From Massilia sp. Leaf139 (GTDB taxonomy: Bacteria; Pseudomonadota; Gammaproteobacteria; Burkholderiales; Burkholderiaceae_D), in contig NZ_LMOJ01000022.1 in the NCBI RefSeq assembly GCF_001424165.1, positions 25,882 to 89,881 on the forward strand: a stretch of DNA of 64,000 nucleotides. Reading direction: 5' to 3'. Below are positions 48,805 to 57,997 of this stretch, piece after piece. Below the pieces are notes generated by a model. The model saw nothing but the letters and a program-made list of their open reading frames with translations. It had not been told where the DNA came from and did not search any database. Position numbers and translations under genes: made by a program. Position 1 is the first letter of the stretch. Every line of letters starts with the position of its first letter.

Positions 48805-50189
48805 GATAAAGTCCTGCGCAGATGGTTGAGAAGGTCGAAGCGGGTGATCAGGCCATAGAAGCGCTCGCCGTCGGCGATCACGGCGGTCAGGCCGCGGTCG
48901 AGGATGTCGCGCAGCTGGGCCATGCTGGCCGTGGGCGGCAGGGTTTGCAGCTGCGCCGTCATGGTGCTGGAAACGGGTGTCTGGAAGCGCGCCGCCTCTT
49001 GCGTTACATGCAGCAGCAGGTCGGATTCGTCGATGATGCCGACCAGGCGGTTGCGCTCGACGACCGGCAGCTGGGCCAGGTCGCTCGAACGCATGCGGTT
49101 GAAGGCGGTGAGCAGGGTGTCGCCGGGGGCGACGGTGACGACCTCGCCGGCGTCGAAGCGGCGTCCGATCAGGTCGCGCAGGTCGCCCGTTTTCGGCCGC
49201 TGCAGCAGGCCCTGGTCGACCATCCAGCCGTCGCTGTAGACCTTGGTGAGGTAGCGCGTGCCGGTGTCGCAGACAAAGGTGGCGACGCGCTTCGGGCTGG
49301 TCTGCGCGCGGCAGTATTTCAGGGCGGCGGCGAGCAGGGTGCCGGTCGACGAGCCGGCCAGGATGCCTTCGTGCTGCAAGAGAGCGCGCGCGGTGCCGAA
49401 ACTTTCCTCGTCGGTGACCGTATACGCGCTTTTCACGCGCGACAGGTCGGCGATGCCGGGAATGAAGTCTTCGCCGATGCCTTCCACCGCCCAGGAGCCG
49501 GCTTCTTTCGCCAGGTGCCCGGTGTTGATGTAGTCGGCCAGGATCGAGCCCTTCGGGTCGGCCAAGACGAATTCGAGATCGGGCTGGACGCGCGCGAAAT
49601 AGGCCGACAGGCCGGTGAGGGTGCCGGAGGAGCCGACGCCGACGACGATCGCATCGAGCTCGTGGCTGGACTGTTCCCACAGTTCCGGGCCGGTCGTGGT
49701 CTCGTGGGCGCGCGGGTTGGCGGGGTTGTTGAACTGGTCGGCGAACCAGGCGCCGGGAATCTCGCGCGCCAGGCGCGCGGCGACATCCTGGTAGTACTCG
49801 GGATGGCCCTTGCCGACGTCGGAACGGGTGAGGTGGATCTCGGCGCCCAGCGCCTTAAGGTGCAGGATTTTTTCGGCGGCCATCTTGTCGGGCACGACCA
49901 GCACCACGCGATAGCCCTTGATGCGGGCGACCAGGGCCAGGCCGAGGCCGGTATTCCCGGCGGTGGCCTCGACCACGGTGCCGCCGGGTTGCAGGCTGCC
50001 GTCGCGTTCGGCCTGCTCGATCATGGCGCGGCCGATTCGATCCTTGATCGAGCCGCCGGGGTTCTGCGATTCCAGCTTGAGGAACAGCTGGCATGGGCCG
50101 GTGTCCATGCGGGTGACTTGCACGAGCGGGGTGTTGCCGATTAAAGAGAAGATTGCCGCTTGAGACGCATGTTGCATTGGGCGTTGCAT
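48801..50189 (-). CDS. Cystathionine beta-synthase with CBS-domain pair
   Basis: This 462-residue fold-type II PLP enzyme has the Lys motif SQNPGGSIKDRIG, TAGNTGLGLAL, the phosphate loop VGSSGTLTG and GSSTGTLLAA. A tandem CBS domain follows (about 335-460, VTVAPGDTLLTAFNRM and LPVVERNRLVGIIDESDLL), which distinguishes it from plain cysteine synthase. In eukaryotic CBS that region binds S-adenosylmethionine. It joins serine and homocysteine to cystathionine. The start is at 50189, behind GGAGG with a short spacer; a second Met lies four codons on. It is the first gene of a two-gene operon. Confidence 0.92.
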   Translation of the reverse strand: MQRPMQHASQAAIFSLIGNTPLVQVTRMDTGPCQLFLKLESQNPGGSIKDRIGRAMIEQAERDGSLQPGGTVVEATAGNTGLGLALVARIKGYRVVLVVPDKMAAEKILHLKALGAEIHLTRSDVGKGHPEYYQDVAARLAREIPGAWFADQFNNPANPRAHETTTGPELWEQSSHELDAIVVGVGSSGTLTGLSAYFARVQPDLEFVLADPKGSILADYINTGHLAKEAGSWAVEGIGEDFIPGIADLSRVKSAYTVTDEESFGTARALLQHEGILAGSSTGTLLAAALKYCRAQTSPKRVATFVCDTGTRYLTKVYSDGWMVDQGLLQRPKTGDLRDLIGRRFDAGEVVTVAPGDTLLTAFNRMRSSDLAQLPVVERNRLVGIIDESDLLLHVTQEAARFQTPVSSTMTAQLQTLPPTASMAQLRDILDRGLTAVIADGERFYGLITRFDLLNHLRRTLS

Positions 50190-50570
50190 GATGCCTCCAG
50201 GAAGGCGCCTTGTGGGCGCCGGGAACGCGGATAAGCGGGCGCAGATGAGCACCCGGCCTCAGAGCACGGGCTCTGTAAACGACGATGGTACGGCGCTTCG
50301 CGGCGCCATGTGTTGACTGGTACGAACCGTGATGGCGCTTTCTTGCCGTCATCGGGGCGCCACCTTAGCACCCGAATCGGGGTTCCCGGAACGAAGATAA
50401 ACGCGAATTCATATGCGCTCCTGTGCGCTTCCTCAGTCGCGCGCGCGGGCCCGGGCGGTAGTCTTGGCGCGCTCCTTTGCGCTCTATCCGCGCGCTGGCG
50501 ACATAAAATTTAGTCAATTGCTCCGAGTGCAACTGTTATACTGAAGCACTACTTTTTCCGGCCCACATCC
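50190..50570. other. Structured leader region of cbs and divergent promoter region
   Basis: About 380 bp separate cbs from the divergent lipoprotein gene. On the minus strand the leader contains several hairpins: CAGAGC/GCTCTG at 50260-50275, GGCGC/GCGCC at 50292-50307 and an imperfect 9-bp stem at 50331-50353. I could not match them to a SAM, SAH or other riboswitch class. The right part is AT-richer promoter sequence. Confidence 0.5.
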
Positions 50571-51281
50571 ATGACCACGAAACGACTTCTTGCCCTTGGT
50601 GCCAGCTGCCTGCTGCTCCTCCTGTCCGCCTGCGGCGGCAGCGACGACGGCGTCCCGCTCGGCCCCTTCCCCGCGATCAACAAGACCGAAGGCGACCCGC
50701 CGTTCAAGCTGACCGCGCCGACCTCGAAGAGCCCGGCCGCCTTCAGTTACCAGAGCAGCGACGACAGGGTCGCGACCATCGCCGGCGACACCGTGACGGT
50801 CGTCGCGGCCGGCGTCGCCACCATCACGGCGCGCCAGGGCGAGCTGGGCAGCTACAACCCGACTTCGACGAGCGCGGTGCTGACGGTGGCGAAGCGCGAG
50901 TGTGTGCTGCCGCAGGTCAACCAGGGCGGCCAGTGCGTGATTCCGGCCGCCACCGAATCGTACGTGGTGCGCGAAGGGGTGACCTGGATGCCGGCCATGG
51001 GCGCATTGACCTGGGCCGAGGCAAATAGCTACTGCACGAACACCAAGATCCAGAACATGAACGGCTGGAAGCTGCCGAGCCAGTTCGAGCTGGCGGCGCT
51101 GGTCAGCTCGGGCATGCTGGCGGGTAAAGGCTGGGCCAACGGCGACGCCTGGACGGCCACGGCCGGCGGCACGGCCGACAGCCACTTCGCCGTCAACCTG
51201 ACGAGCGGCGCGTCGAACGCCTACCCGAAAGAGAACAAGGCCTACGTGACCTGCGTGCGCAGCAACACTCAGAGCGCCTGA
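50571..51281 (+). CDS. Lipoprotein with Ig-like and DUF1566-like domains
   Basis: This 236-residue protein has lipobox L-S-A-C at Cys21 followed by GGSDDG. A bacterial Ig-like segment (about 35-105) contains FSYQSSDDRVATIAGDTVTVVAAGVATITA, the classic BIg2 ending. A C-terminal domain (about 110-230) with ALTWAEANSYCTNTKIQNMNGWKLPSQFELAALV resembles the DUF1566/Lcl type seen in surface proteins. It should be anchored in the outer membrane. Its last codons lie inside a 105-bp palindromic repeat. The family of the C-terminal domain is probable, the role unknown. Confidence 0.85.
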   Translation: MTTKRLLALGASCLLLLLSACGGSDDGVPLGPFPAINKTEGDPPFKLTAPTSKSPAAFSYQSSDDRVATIAGDTVTVVAAGVATITARQGELGSYNPTSTSAVLTVAKRECVLPQVNQGGQCVIPAATESYVVREGVTWMPAMGALTWAEANSYCTNTKIQNMNGWKLPSQFELAALVSSGMLAGKGWANGDAWTATAGGTADSHFAVNLTSGASNAYPKENKAYVTCVRSNTQSA

Positions 51282-51375
51282 CAACGCTTTCAGAGCAAGG
51301 CGCAGCGACGAAGACAGTACGCCTGTACGGCAAGGAGCTGCAACGCAGCTATGGAAGTGTTGTTAGGCGCTCTTA
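51271..51375. repeat. 105-bp MITE-like palindromic repeat
   Basis: Terminal inverted repeats of about 21 bp (starting AGAGCGCCTGACAAC and mirrored by GTTGTTAGGCGCTCT, two or three mismatches in total) enclose about 60 bp with an inner palindrome (ACAGTACGCCTGTAC). It contains the last codons and stop of the lipoprotein gene and ends 2 bp before the prpR stop, so it can also serve as a transcription end for both. Confidence 0.8.
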
Positions 51376-51376
51376 A

Positions 51377-53002
51377 TTAGGTGCCGGCTTTCAGCCGCCG
51401 CCACAGCGTGGTGCGGCTGATGCCGAGGTGTCGCGCGGCGGCGTCGCGCTGGCCGCCGAAACGGGCCAGCACGGCGGCGATGCTTTCGCCGGCAGGCTGC
51501 GCCGCCGGCATCTCCACCTGTGTCGCCGGCGGCGCAACTGCGCTACGGTCTCCCTCCAGCTCCGGCGCAATCCCCAGCAGAAAATTCGGCGTCAGCGCCT
51601 GCAGCGGTTCGGCCGCCAGGAACAGCGCCAGGCGTTCCATCAGGTTGCGCAGCTCGCGCACATTTCCCGGCCAGCCATGGCCCAGCAGCAGCGGTGCGCA
51701 GGCCTGGATCTCGGCATGCAGGTTCGGATGCGGCTTCGCCCCGAGCGCGGCCAGCGCCTGCTTGAGCGACCATTCGGCCAGTGGCACGATATCGAGCGGA
51801 CGCGCGCGCAGCGGCGGCAGCGCCAGGCGCAGCACGGCTAGCCGGTAGAACAGGTCGGCGCGGAAGCGGCCTTCGCGCACCCGGCTTTCCAGGTCGCAGT
51901 GAGTGGCGCTGATCACGCGTACGTCGATCGGCACCGGGCGCGTGCCGCCCACCCGCATCACTTCGCGTTCTTCCAGCACCCGCAGCAAGCGGGTCTGCAA
52001 GGCCAGCGGCATCTCGCCGATCTCGTCCAGGAACAGGGTGCCGCGGTTGGCCGCCTCGAACAGGCCGGCGTGGCCGCCGCGGCGCGCGCCCGTGAAGGCG
52101 CCTTCCTCGTGGCCGAAGAGTTCCGATTCGAGCAGCGACTCGGCGATCGCGCCGCAATTCACCGCGACGAAGGGCCGGTTCGCGCCCAGACTGCGCGGGC
52201 CTTCGCGGTGGATGGCCTGGGCGACGAGTTCCTTGCCGCTGCCGGTCTCGCCATTGATCAGCACCGTCGCCGGCGAGCGCGCATACAGCACCACGGTCTG
52301 GCGCAGGCGTTCCATCGCGTCGGAGTCGCCGCGCAGATCGTTCAGGCCGCGCCGCGCGCGCCGCGACTCGTTGGCCGGCCCGCGCCGGATGCGGTTCGCT
52401 TCCAGCTGGGTCAGGCGCGCCAGCTCCAGCGCGTCGTCGAAGGCCTGGCGGATCGAGGCCGCCGAATACAGGAAGATGCCCGTCAAGCCGGCTTCCTCGG
52501 CCAGGTCGGTGATCATGCCGGCGCCGACGATGACTTCGATGCCGGTTGCCTTCATCTCGTCCATCGCCGCGCGCGCATCCTCGCGCGTCACGTAGCTGCG
52601 CTGGGCGACGCTCAAACCGAAGGCGGCGCTGAACTCCGCCAGTTCCGGCAAGGGCTGCTGGTAGCTGATGAGGCCGATGCGGCTGGACACCTTGCGCGCC
52701 CGTGCCAGCGCTCCCATCACGTCGTAGCCGCTGGCCTTGGCCACGATCACCGGCGCCGAGACGCGCCCCTTCAGATAGGCGCCGTTGGAACCGGCGGCGA
52801 TCACCACGTCGCAGCGCTCGGTCGCCATGCGCTCCCGAATATGGCGCGCCGCCTCGTCGAAGCCAAGGTCGATCGGTTCGATACTGGCCAGGTGGTCGTA
52901 CTCGAGCGTAATGTCGCGGAACAGGTCGGACAGGCGCGAGACGGACACCGTCCAGATCACGGGCTTGTCGAGGTCTTGCGGGGGAGGGGAAAAGGGACGC
53001 AT
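51377..53002 (-). CDS. prpR: Propionate catabolism sigma-54 activator PrpR
   Basis: The 541-residue enhancer-binding protein has an N-terminal PrpR sensor domain (about 15-190, [27 protein letters not shown]), which in Salmonella responds to 2-methylcitrate. An AAA+ domain with Walker [16 protein letters not shown] and the sigma-54 contact motif GAFTGA ([13 protein letters not shown]) follows, and a Fis-type HTH closes the protein ([22 protein letters not shown]). It is divergent from prpB, and a -24/-12 promoter plus a palindromic site lie between them. Confidence 0.95.
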   Translation of the reverse strand: MRPFSPPPQDLDKPVIWTVSVSRLSDLFRDITLEYDHLASIEPIDLGFDEAARHIRERMATERCDVVIAAGSNGAYLKGRVSAPVIVAKASGYDVMGALARARKVSSRIGLISYQQPLPELAEFSAAFGLSVAQRSYVTREDARAAMDEMKATGIEVIVGAGMITDLAEEAGLTGIFLYSAASIRQAFDDALELARLTQLEANRIRRGPANESRRARRGLNDLRGDSDAMERLRQTVVLYARSPATVLINGETGSGKELVAQAIHREGPRSLGANRPFVAVNCGAIAESLLESELFGHEEGAFTGARRGGHAGLFEAANRGTLFLDEIGEMPLALQTRLLRVLEEREVMRVGGTRPVPIDVRVISATHCDLESRVREGRFRADLFYRLAVLRLALPPLRARPLDIVPLAEWSLKQALAALGAKPHPNLHAEIQACAPLLLGHGWPGNVRELRNLMERLALFLAAEPLQALTPNFLLGIAPELEGDRSAVAPPATQVEMPAAQPAGESIAAVLARFGGQRDAAARHLGISRTTLWRRLKAGT

Positions 53003-53024
53003 GTTGCAATTCTACTTCAATGGT

Positions 53025-53047
53025 GTTTCATCTGTTTCATCTGAAAC
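53025..53047. promoter_or_regulatory. Palindromic activator site, probable PrpR box
   Basis: A perfect 14-bp palindrome GTTTCA-TC-TGAAAC (53034-53047) is preceded by a direct repeat of GTTTCATCT (53025-53033). It lies about 100 bp upstream of the -24/-12 promoter of prpB, the normal place for an enhancer site. A further TTGAAACGATG lies at 53101-53111. Confidence 0.65.
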
Positions 53048-53145
53048 GAAAGACGCAACATTGTGCCGTCTCAAGGATGAGCAGCTGCAGTGCTAAGTGC
53101 TTGAAACGATGTCGAATCGACCCTGTCCAACGCTCTGACGAGAAC

Positions 53146-53161
53146 TGGCACGCTCCTTGCA
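53146..53161 (+). promoter_or_regulatory. Sigma-54 promoter of prpBC-acnD-prpF
   Basis: TGGCACGCTCCTTGCA matches the -24/-12 consensus with correct GG-GC spacing. It lies 41 bp before the prpB start and fits control by PrpR. Confidence 0.9.
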
Positions 53162-53202
53162 ATATAGCCTGCATTCATCCCTCGATTCACCCAGGAGACC
53201 CC

Positions 53203-54090
53203 ATGATCCAATCCGCAGGCGCCGCTTTCCGCAAAGCCGTCCAAGAAGAATCCCCGCTGCAAGTTGTCGGCGCCATCAATGCCAACCACGCGCTGCTGGC
53301 CAAGCGCGCCGGCTTCAAGGCCATTTACCTGTCTGGCGGCGGCGTCGCGGCCGGCTCGCTCGGCCTGCCCGATCTCGGCATCTCGAACCTGGACGATGTG
53401 CTGACCGACGTGCGCCGCATCACCGACGTATGCGACCTGCCGCTGCTGGTCGACGTCGATACCGGCTTCGGTTCCTCGGCTTTCAATGTCGCCCGCACCG
53501 TCAAATCGATGATCAAGTTCGGCGCCGCCGCGATGCACATCGAAGACCAGGTCGGCGCCAAGCGCTGCGGCCACCGTCCGGGCAAGGAAATCGTCTCGAA
53601 AGGGGAGATGGTCGACCGCATCAAGGCGGCAGTGGACGCCCGCACCGACGAGAACTTCGTGATCATGGCGCGTACCGATGCGCTGGCTGTCGAAGGCATC
53701 GACGCGGCGATCGAGCGGGCGGTGGCCTGCGTCGAAGCCGGCGCCGACATGGTGTTCCCGGAAGCGATGACCGACCTGGCCATGTACTCGCGCTTCGCGA
53801 AAGCCGTCGGCGTGCCGATCCTGGCCAACATCACCGAATTCGGCTCGACCCCGCTGTTCACGGTCGAGGAACTGAAGACGGCCGACGTCGGCATCGTGCT
53901 GTATCCGCTGTCGGCCTTCCGCGCCATGAACAAGGCGGCCGAAAACGTCTACACTGCGATTCGCCGCGACGGCAGCCAGCAGGCCGTGGTCGACACCATG
54001 CAGACCCGCGCCGAACTGTACGAACGCATCGGCTACCACGACTTCGAGCAGAAGCTCGACGCGCTGTTCGCCGCACAAAAAACCAAATAA
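53203..54090 (+). CDS. prpB: 2-Methylisocitrate lyase
   Basis: This 295-residue isocitrate lyase-superfamily enzyme splits 2-methylisocitrate into pyruvate and succinate. It shows [25 protein letters not shown] and the [10 protein letters not shown] catalytic loop with its Cys. The [17 protein letters not shown] and [10 protein letters not shown] motifs match PrpB. ATG 53203 has AGGAG 6 bp upstream. It is the first gene of the 2-methylcitrate operon, where propionyl-CoA ends as pyruvate. Confidence 0.96.
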   Translation: MIQSAGAAFRKAVQEESPLQVVGAINANHALLAKRAGFKAIYLSGGGVAAGSLGLPDLGISNLDDVLTDVRRITDVCDLPLLVDVDTGFGSSAFNVARTVKSMIKFGAAAMHIEDQVGAKRCGHRPGKEIVSKGEMVDRIKAAVDARTDENFVIMARTDALAVEGIDAAIERAVACVEAGADMVFPEAMTDLAMYSRFAKAVGVPILANITEFGSTPLFTVEELKTADVGIVLYPLSAFRAMNKAAENVYTAIRRDGSQQAVVDTMQTRAELYERIGYHDFEQKLDALFAAQKTK

Positions 54091-54127
54091 CCGATACCGA
54101 ATTCAAGACATCGCACAGGAGACCACC

Positions 54128-55279
54128 ATGACTGAACAAGCCCCAGCATTCAAGCCAAAAAAATCCGTCGCCCTCTCGGGTGTCGCCGCCGGTAACACGG
54201 CCCTGTGCTCGGTGGGCAAGTCGGGCAACGACCTGCACTACCGCGGCTACGACATCCTCGACGTCGCCACCTCCTGCGAATTCGAAGAAATCGCCTATCT
54301 GCTGGTGCACGGCAAGCTGCCGACCGCCGCCGAACTGAAAGGCTACAAGGCCAAACTGAAGATGCTGCGCGGCCTGCCGCAAGCGGTCAAGCTCGCGCTG
54401 GAAGCGCTGCCGGCCGGCAGCCACCCGATGGACGTGATGCGTACCGGCGTCTCGGCGCTGGGCTGCGCGCTGCCGGAAAAGGACGACCACAATATCGCCG
54501 GCGCGCGCGACATCGCCGACCGCCTCATGGCTTCCTTCGGCTCGATGCTGCTGTACTGGCACCACTACAGCCATAACGGCAAGCGCATCGAAACCGAGAC
54601 CGACGACGATTCGATCGGTGGCCACTTCCTGCACCTGCTGCACGGCACCACGCCGCCGCAAGAGTGGGTGCGCGCGATGCACACCTCGCTGATCCTGTAC
54701 GCGGAACACGAATTCAATGCCTCGACCTTCACCGCGCGCGTCATCGCCGGCACCGGTTCCGACATGCACTCGGCCATCACCGGCGCCATCGGCGCGCTGC
54801 GCGGCCCGAAGCACGGCGGCGCCAACGAAGTCGCGCTCGACATCCAGAAGCGCTACGAAAACGCCGACGAAGCCGAAGCCGACATCCGCAACCGCGTGGC
54901 CAACAAGGAAGTTGTGATCGGCTTCGGCCACCCGGTCTACACCATCTCGGATCCGCGCAACGTCGTCATCAAGGAAGTGGCGCGCTCGCTGTCGCAGAGC
55001 GCCGGCTCGATGAAGATGTTCGACATCGCCGAGCGCCTCGAATCGGTCATGTGGGAAGTCAAGAAGATGTTCCCGAACCTGGACTGGTTCTCGGCCGTGT
55101 CGTACCACATGATGGGCGTGCCGACCGCCATGTTCACGCCGCTGTTCGTCATCTCGCGCACCTCCGGCTGGGCCGCGCACATCATCGAGCAGCGCATCGA
55201 CAACAAGATCATCCGTCCGAGCGCGAACTATGTCGGCCCTGAAGACCTGCAGTTCGTGCCGATCGCCGACCGTACCTGA
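54128..55279 (+). CDS. prpC: 2-Methylcitrate synthase
   Basis: This 383-residue citrate synthase-type enzyme condenses propionyl-CoA with oxaloacetate. It has [19 protein letters not shown] and HYRGYDILD at the N-terminus, then [16 protein letters not shown] (catalytic His), [13 protein letters not shown] and [14 protein letters not shown]. The AGN and small-size pattern and the position behind prpB favour PrpC over GltA. It starts 37 bp after prpB. Confidence 0.95.
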   Translation: MTEQAPAFKPKKSVALSGVAAGNTALCSVGKSGNDLHYRGYDILDVATSCEFEEIAYLLVHGKLPTAAELKGYKAKLKMLRGLPQAVKLALEALPAGSHPMDVMRTGVSALGCALPEKDDHNIAGARDIADRLMASFGSMLLYWHHYSHNGKRIETETDDDSIGGHFLHLLHGTTPPQEWVRAMHTSLILYAEHEFNASTFTARVIAGTGSDMHSAITGAIGALRGPKHGGANEVALDIQKRYENADEAEADIRNRVANKEVVIGFGHPVYTISDPRNVVIKEVARSLSQSAGSMKMFDIAERLESVMWEVKKMFPNLDWFSAVSYHMMGVPTAMFTPLFVISRTSGWAAHIIEQRIDNKIIRPSANYVGPEDLQFVPIADRT

Positions 55280-55306
55280 ATCGGTAAGTCAATATAGAAG
55301 CCTGAA

Positions 55307-57907
55307 ATGAACAACGCATACCGCAAACCCCTGCACGGCACCAACCTGCATTACTTCGATGCGCGCCAAGCCGTCGAAGACATTCAGGCCGGCGCCTGGG
55401 ATGGGCTCCCGTACACCTCGCGCGTGCTGGCCGAGAACCTGGTGCGCCGCTGCGAGCCGATGGCCCTGGTGCCCTCGCTCAAGCAGCTCATCGAGCGCAA
55501 GCGCGACCTCGACTTTCCCTGGTTCCCGGCGCGCGTGGTCTGCCACGACATCCTGGGCCAGACCGCCCTGGTCGACCTGGCCGGCCTGCGCGACGCCATC
55601 GCGCAAGAGGGCGGCAACCCGGCCCTGGTGAACCCGGTGGTGCCGACCCAGCTCGTGGTCGACCACTCGCTGGCCGTCGAATGCGGCGGCTTCGACCCGG
55701 ACGCCTTCGCCAAGAACCGCGCCATCGAGGATCGCCGCAACGAAGACCGCTTTCACTTCATCGAGTGGACGAAAAAGGCCTTCCAGAACGTCGACGTGAT
55801 CCCGCCCGGGAACGGCATCCTGCACCAGATTAACCTCGAGCGCATGTCGCCCGTGGTGCAGGTGAAGGACGGCGTCGCCTTCCCGGATACCCTGGTCGGC
55901 ACCGACTCGCACACCCCGATGGTCAACGCGCTCGGCGTGATCGCCATCGGCGTGGGCGGCCTGGAAGCCGAGAGCGTCATGCTGGGGCGCGCCTCCTACA
56001 TGCGCCTGCCGGACATCGTCGGCGTCGAGCTGACCGGCAAGCCGCAGCCCGGTATCACCGCCACCGACGTGGTGCTGGCGCTGACCGAGTTCCTGCGCGC
56101 CTCGAAAGTCGTCTCGACCTACCTCGAGTTCTTCGGCGCAGGCGCCTCGAACCTGACCCTGGGCGACCGCGCCACGATCTCGAACATGGCGCCGGAATTC
56201 GGCGCCACGGCCGCGATGTTCTACATCGACGAGCAGACCATCAAGTACCTGCGCCTCACCGGCCGCGAAGACGAGCAGGTCAAGCTGGTCGAGGACTATG
56301 CGAAGGAAACGGGCCTGTGGGCCGATACGCTCACGAACGTGGACTACGAGCGCGTGCTGCGCTTCGATTTGTCCACCGTGGTGCGCAACATCGCCGGCCC
56401 GTCAAATCCGCACAAGCGCGTGCCGACATCGGAACTGGCCGCGCGCGGGATTTCAGGCGTGGTGGAAAACGAACCAGGCAAGATGCCGGACGGCGCCGTC
56501 ATCATCGCCGCCATCACCAGCTGCACCAACACCAACAATCCGCGCAACATGATCGCGGCGGGCCTCATCGCACGCAATGCCAACAAGCTGGGCCTGCAGC
56601 GCAAGCCCTGGGTCAAGTCCTCGCTGGCGCCAGGCTCGAAAGCGGTCTCGCTGTACCTGGAAGAAGCGGGCCTGCTGCCGGAAATGGAAAAGCTGGGCTT
56701 CGGCGTCGTCGCCTTTGCCTGCACCACCTGCAACGGCATGAGCGGCGCGCTCGACCCCGTCATCCAGCAGGAGATCATCGCGCGCGACCTGTACGCGACC
56801 GCCGTCCTGTCGGGCAACCGCAACTTCGACGGCCGCATCCACCCGTATGCGAAGCAGGCCTTCCTGGCCTCGCCGCCGCTGGTCATCGCGTATGCGATTG
56901 CCGGCACGATCCGCTTCGACATCGAGAAGGACGTGCTGGGTACGGACGCGCAAGGCAATCCGGTGAAGCTGGCCGACATCTGGCCGAGCGACGAGGAGAT
57001 CGACGCCGTCATCGAGCAGAGCGTGAAGCCCGAGCAGTTCCGCAAGGTGTACACGCCGATGTTCGCGCGCGTGGCCGACGACGGCGAGCAGGTCAGCCCG
57101 CTGTACGACTGGCGCGAAATGAGCACCTATATCCGCCGTCCGCCCTACTGGGAAGGCGCGCTCGCAGGCGAGCGTAGCCTGAGCGGCATGCGCGCGCTGG
57201 CTGTCCTCGGTGACAACATCACGACCGACCACCTGTCGCCCTCGAACGCGATCATGATGGACAGCGCTGCCGGCGAATACCTCTTCAAGATGGGCCTGCC
57301 GGAAGAGGACTTCAACTCGTATGCGACCCACCGCGGCGACCACCTCACGGCGCAGCGCGCGACCTTCGCGAATCCGACCCTGAAGAACGAGATGGTGCGC
57401 AATCCGGACGGTAGTGTCCGCGCTGGTTCGCTGGCGCGCATCGAACCCGAAGGGCAGGTGACGCGCATGTGGGAAGCGATCGAGACCTACATGGAGCGCA
57501 AGCAGCCGCTGATCGTGATTGCCGGCGCCGACTACGGCCAGGGTTCCTCGCGCGATTGGGCGGCCAAGGGCGTGCGCCTGGCAGGCGTGGAAGCGATCGT
57601 GGCCGAAGGCTTCGAGCGCATCCACCGCACGAACCTGGTCGGCATGGGCGTGCTGCCGCTGGAATTCATGCCGGGCGTGAACCGCCTGACCCTGGGCCTG
57701 GACGGCACCGAGACCTATGACGTGCTCGGCGAGCGCACTCCGCGCGCGACCTTGCGCCTGGTGATCAACCGCCGCAGCGGCGAGCGCATCGAGGTGCCGG
57801 TGACCTGCCGCCTCGATACGGCCGAAGAGGTGTCGATCTACGAGGCTGGCGGCGTGCTGCAGCGTTTCGCGCAGGACTTCCTGGCGTCGTCCAAGGTCGC
57901 CGCCTGA
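55307..57907 (+). CDS. acnD: Fe/S-dependent 2-methylcitrate dehydratase AcnD
   Basis: This 866-residue aconitase family protein has cluster cysteines in ITSCTNTNNPRNM and ACTTCNGMSGA (around 404, 470 and 473), the GTDSHTPMVNALG substrate block and the swivelling C-terminal domain with ADYGQGSSRDWAAKG. Length and an N-terminus shorter than AcnA match AcnD. With PrpF it replaces PrpD by producing 2-methylaconitate. The gene follows prpC by 27 bp. A 31-bp perfect hairpin lies between it and prpF. Confidence 0.95.
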   Translation: MNNAYRKPLHGTNLHYFDARQAVEDIQAGAWDGLPYTSRVLAENLVRRCEPMALVPSLKQLIERKRDLDFPWFPARVVCHDILGQTALVDLAGLRDAIAQEGGNPALVNPVVPTQLVVDHSLAVECGGFDPDAFAKNRAIEDRRNEDRFHFIEWTKKAFQNVDVIPPGNGILHQINLERMSPVVQVKDGVAFPDTLVGTDSHTPMVNALGVIAIGVGGLEAESVMLGRASYMRLPDIVGVELTGKPQPGITATDVVLALTEFLRASKVVSTYLEFFGAGASNLTLGDRATISNMAPEFGATAAMFYIDEQTIKYLRLTGREDEQVKLVEDYAKETGLWADTLTNVDYERVLRFDLSTVVRNIAGPSNPHKRVPTSELAARGISGVVENEPGKMPDGAVIIAAITSCTNTNNPRNMIAAGLIARNANKLGLQRKPWVKSSLAPGSKAVSLYLEEAGLLPEMEKLGFGVVAFACTTCNGMSGALDPVIQQEIIARDLYATAVLSGNRNFDGRIHPYAKQAFLASPPLVIAYAIAGTIRFDIEKDVLGTDAQGNPVKLADIWPSDEEIDAVIEQSVKPEQFRKVYTPMFARVADDGEQVSPLYDWREMSTYIRRPPYWEGALAGERSLSGMRALAVLGDNITTDHLSPSNAIMMDSAAGEYLFKMGLPEEDFNSYATHRGDHLTAQRATFANPTLKNEMVRNPDGSVRAGSLARIEPEGQVTRMWEAIETYMERKQPLIVIAGADYGQGSSRDWAAKGVRLAGVEAIVAEGFERIHRTNLVGMGVLPLEFMPGVNRLTLGLDGTETYDVLGERTPRATLRLVINRRSGERIEVPVTCRLDTAEEVSIYEAGGVLQRFAQDFLASSKVAA

Positions 57908-57929
57908 GTCGAGACGCAGGCGCAGACCC

Positions 57930-57960
57930 GTAGGGTGGGCGGCTCTGCCGCCCACCCTAG
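57930..57960. repeat. GTAGGGTGGGC hairpin between acnD and prpF
   Basis: A perfect 13-bp stem TAGGGTGGGCGGC with loop TCT lies inside the operon, 22 bp after acnD. It is the short member of the repeat family. Confidence 0.9.
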
Positions 57961-57997
57961 GTCTCTCCGATCTGCGCTATCAATTGGAATCATAAAA

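Noticed and set aside
50190..50420. SAM or SAH riboswitch before cbs
   Set aside because: Stems are present, but the conserved core sequences of the known classes could not be found; kept as an unnamed structured leader.
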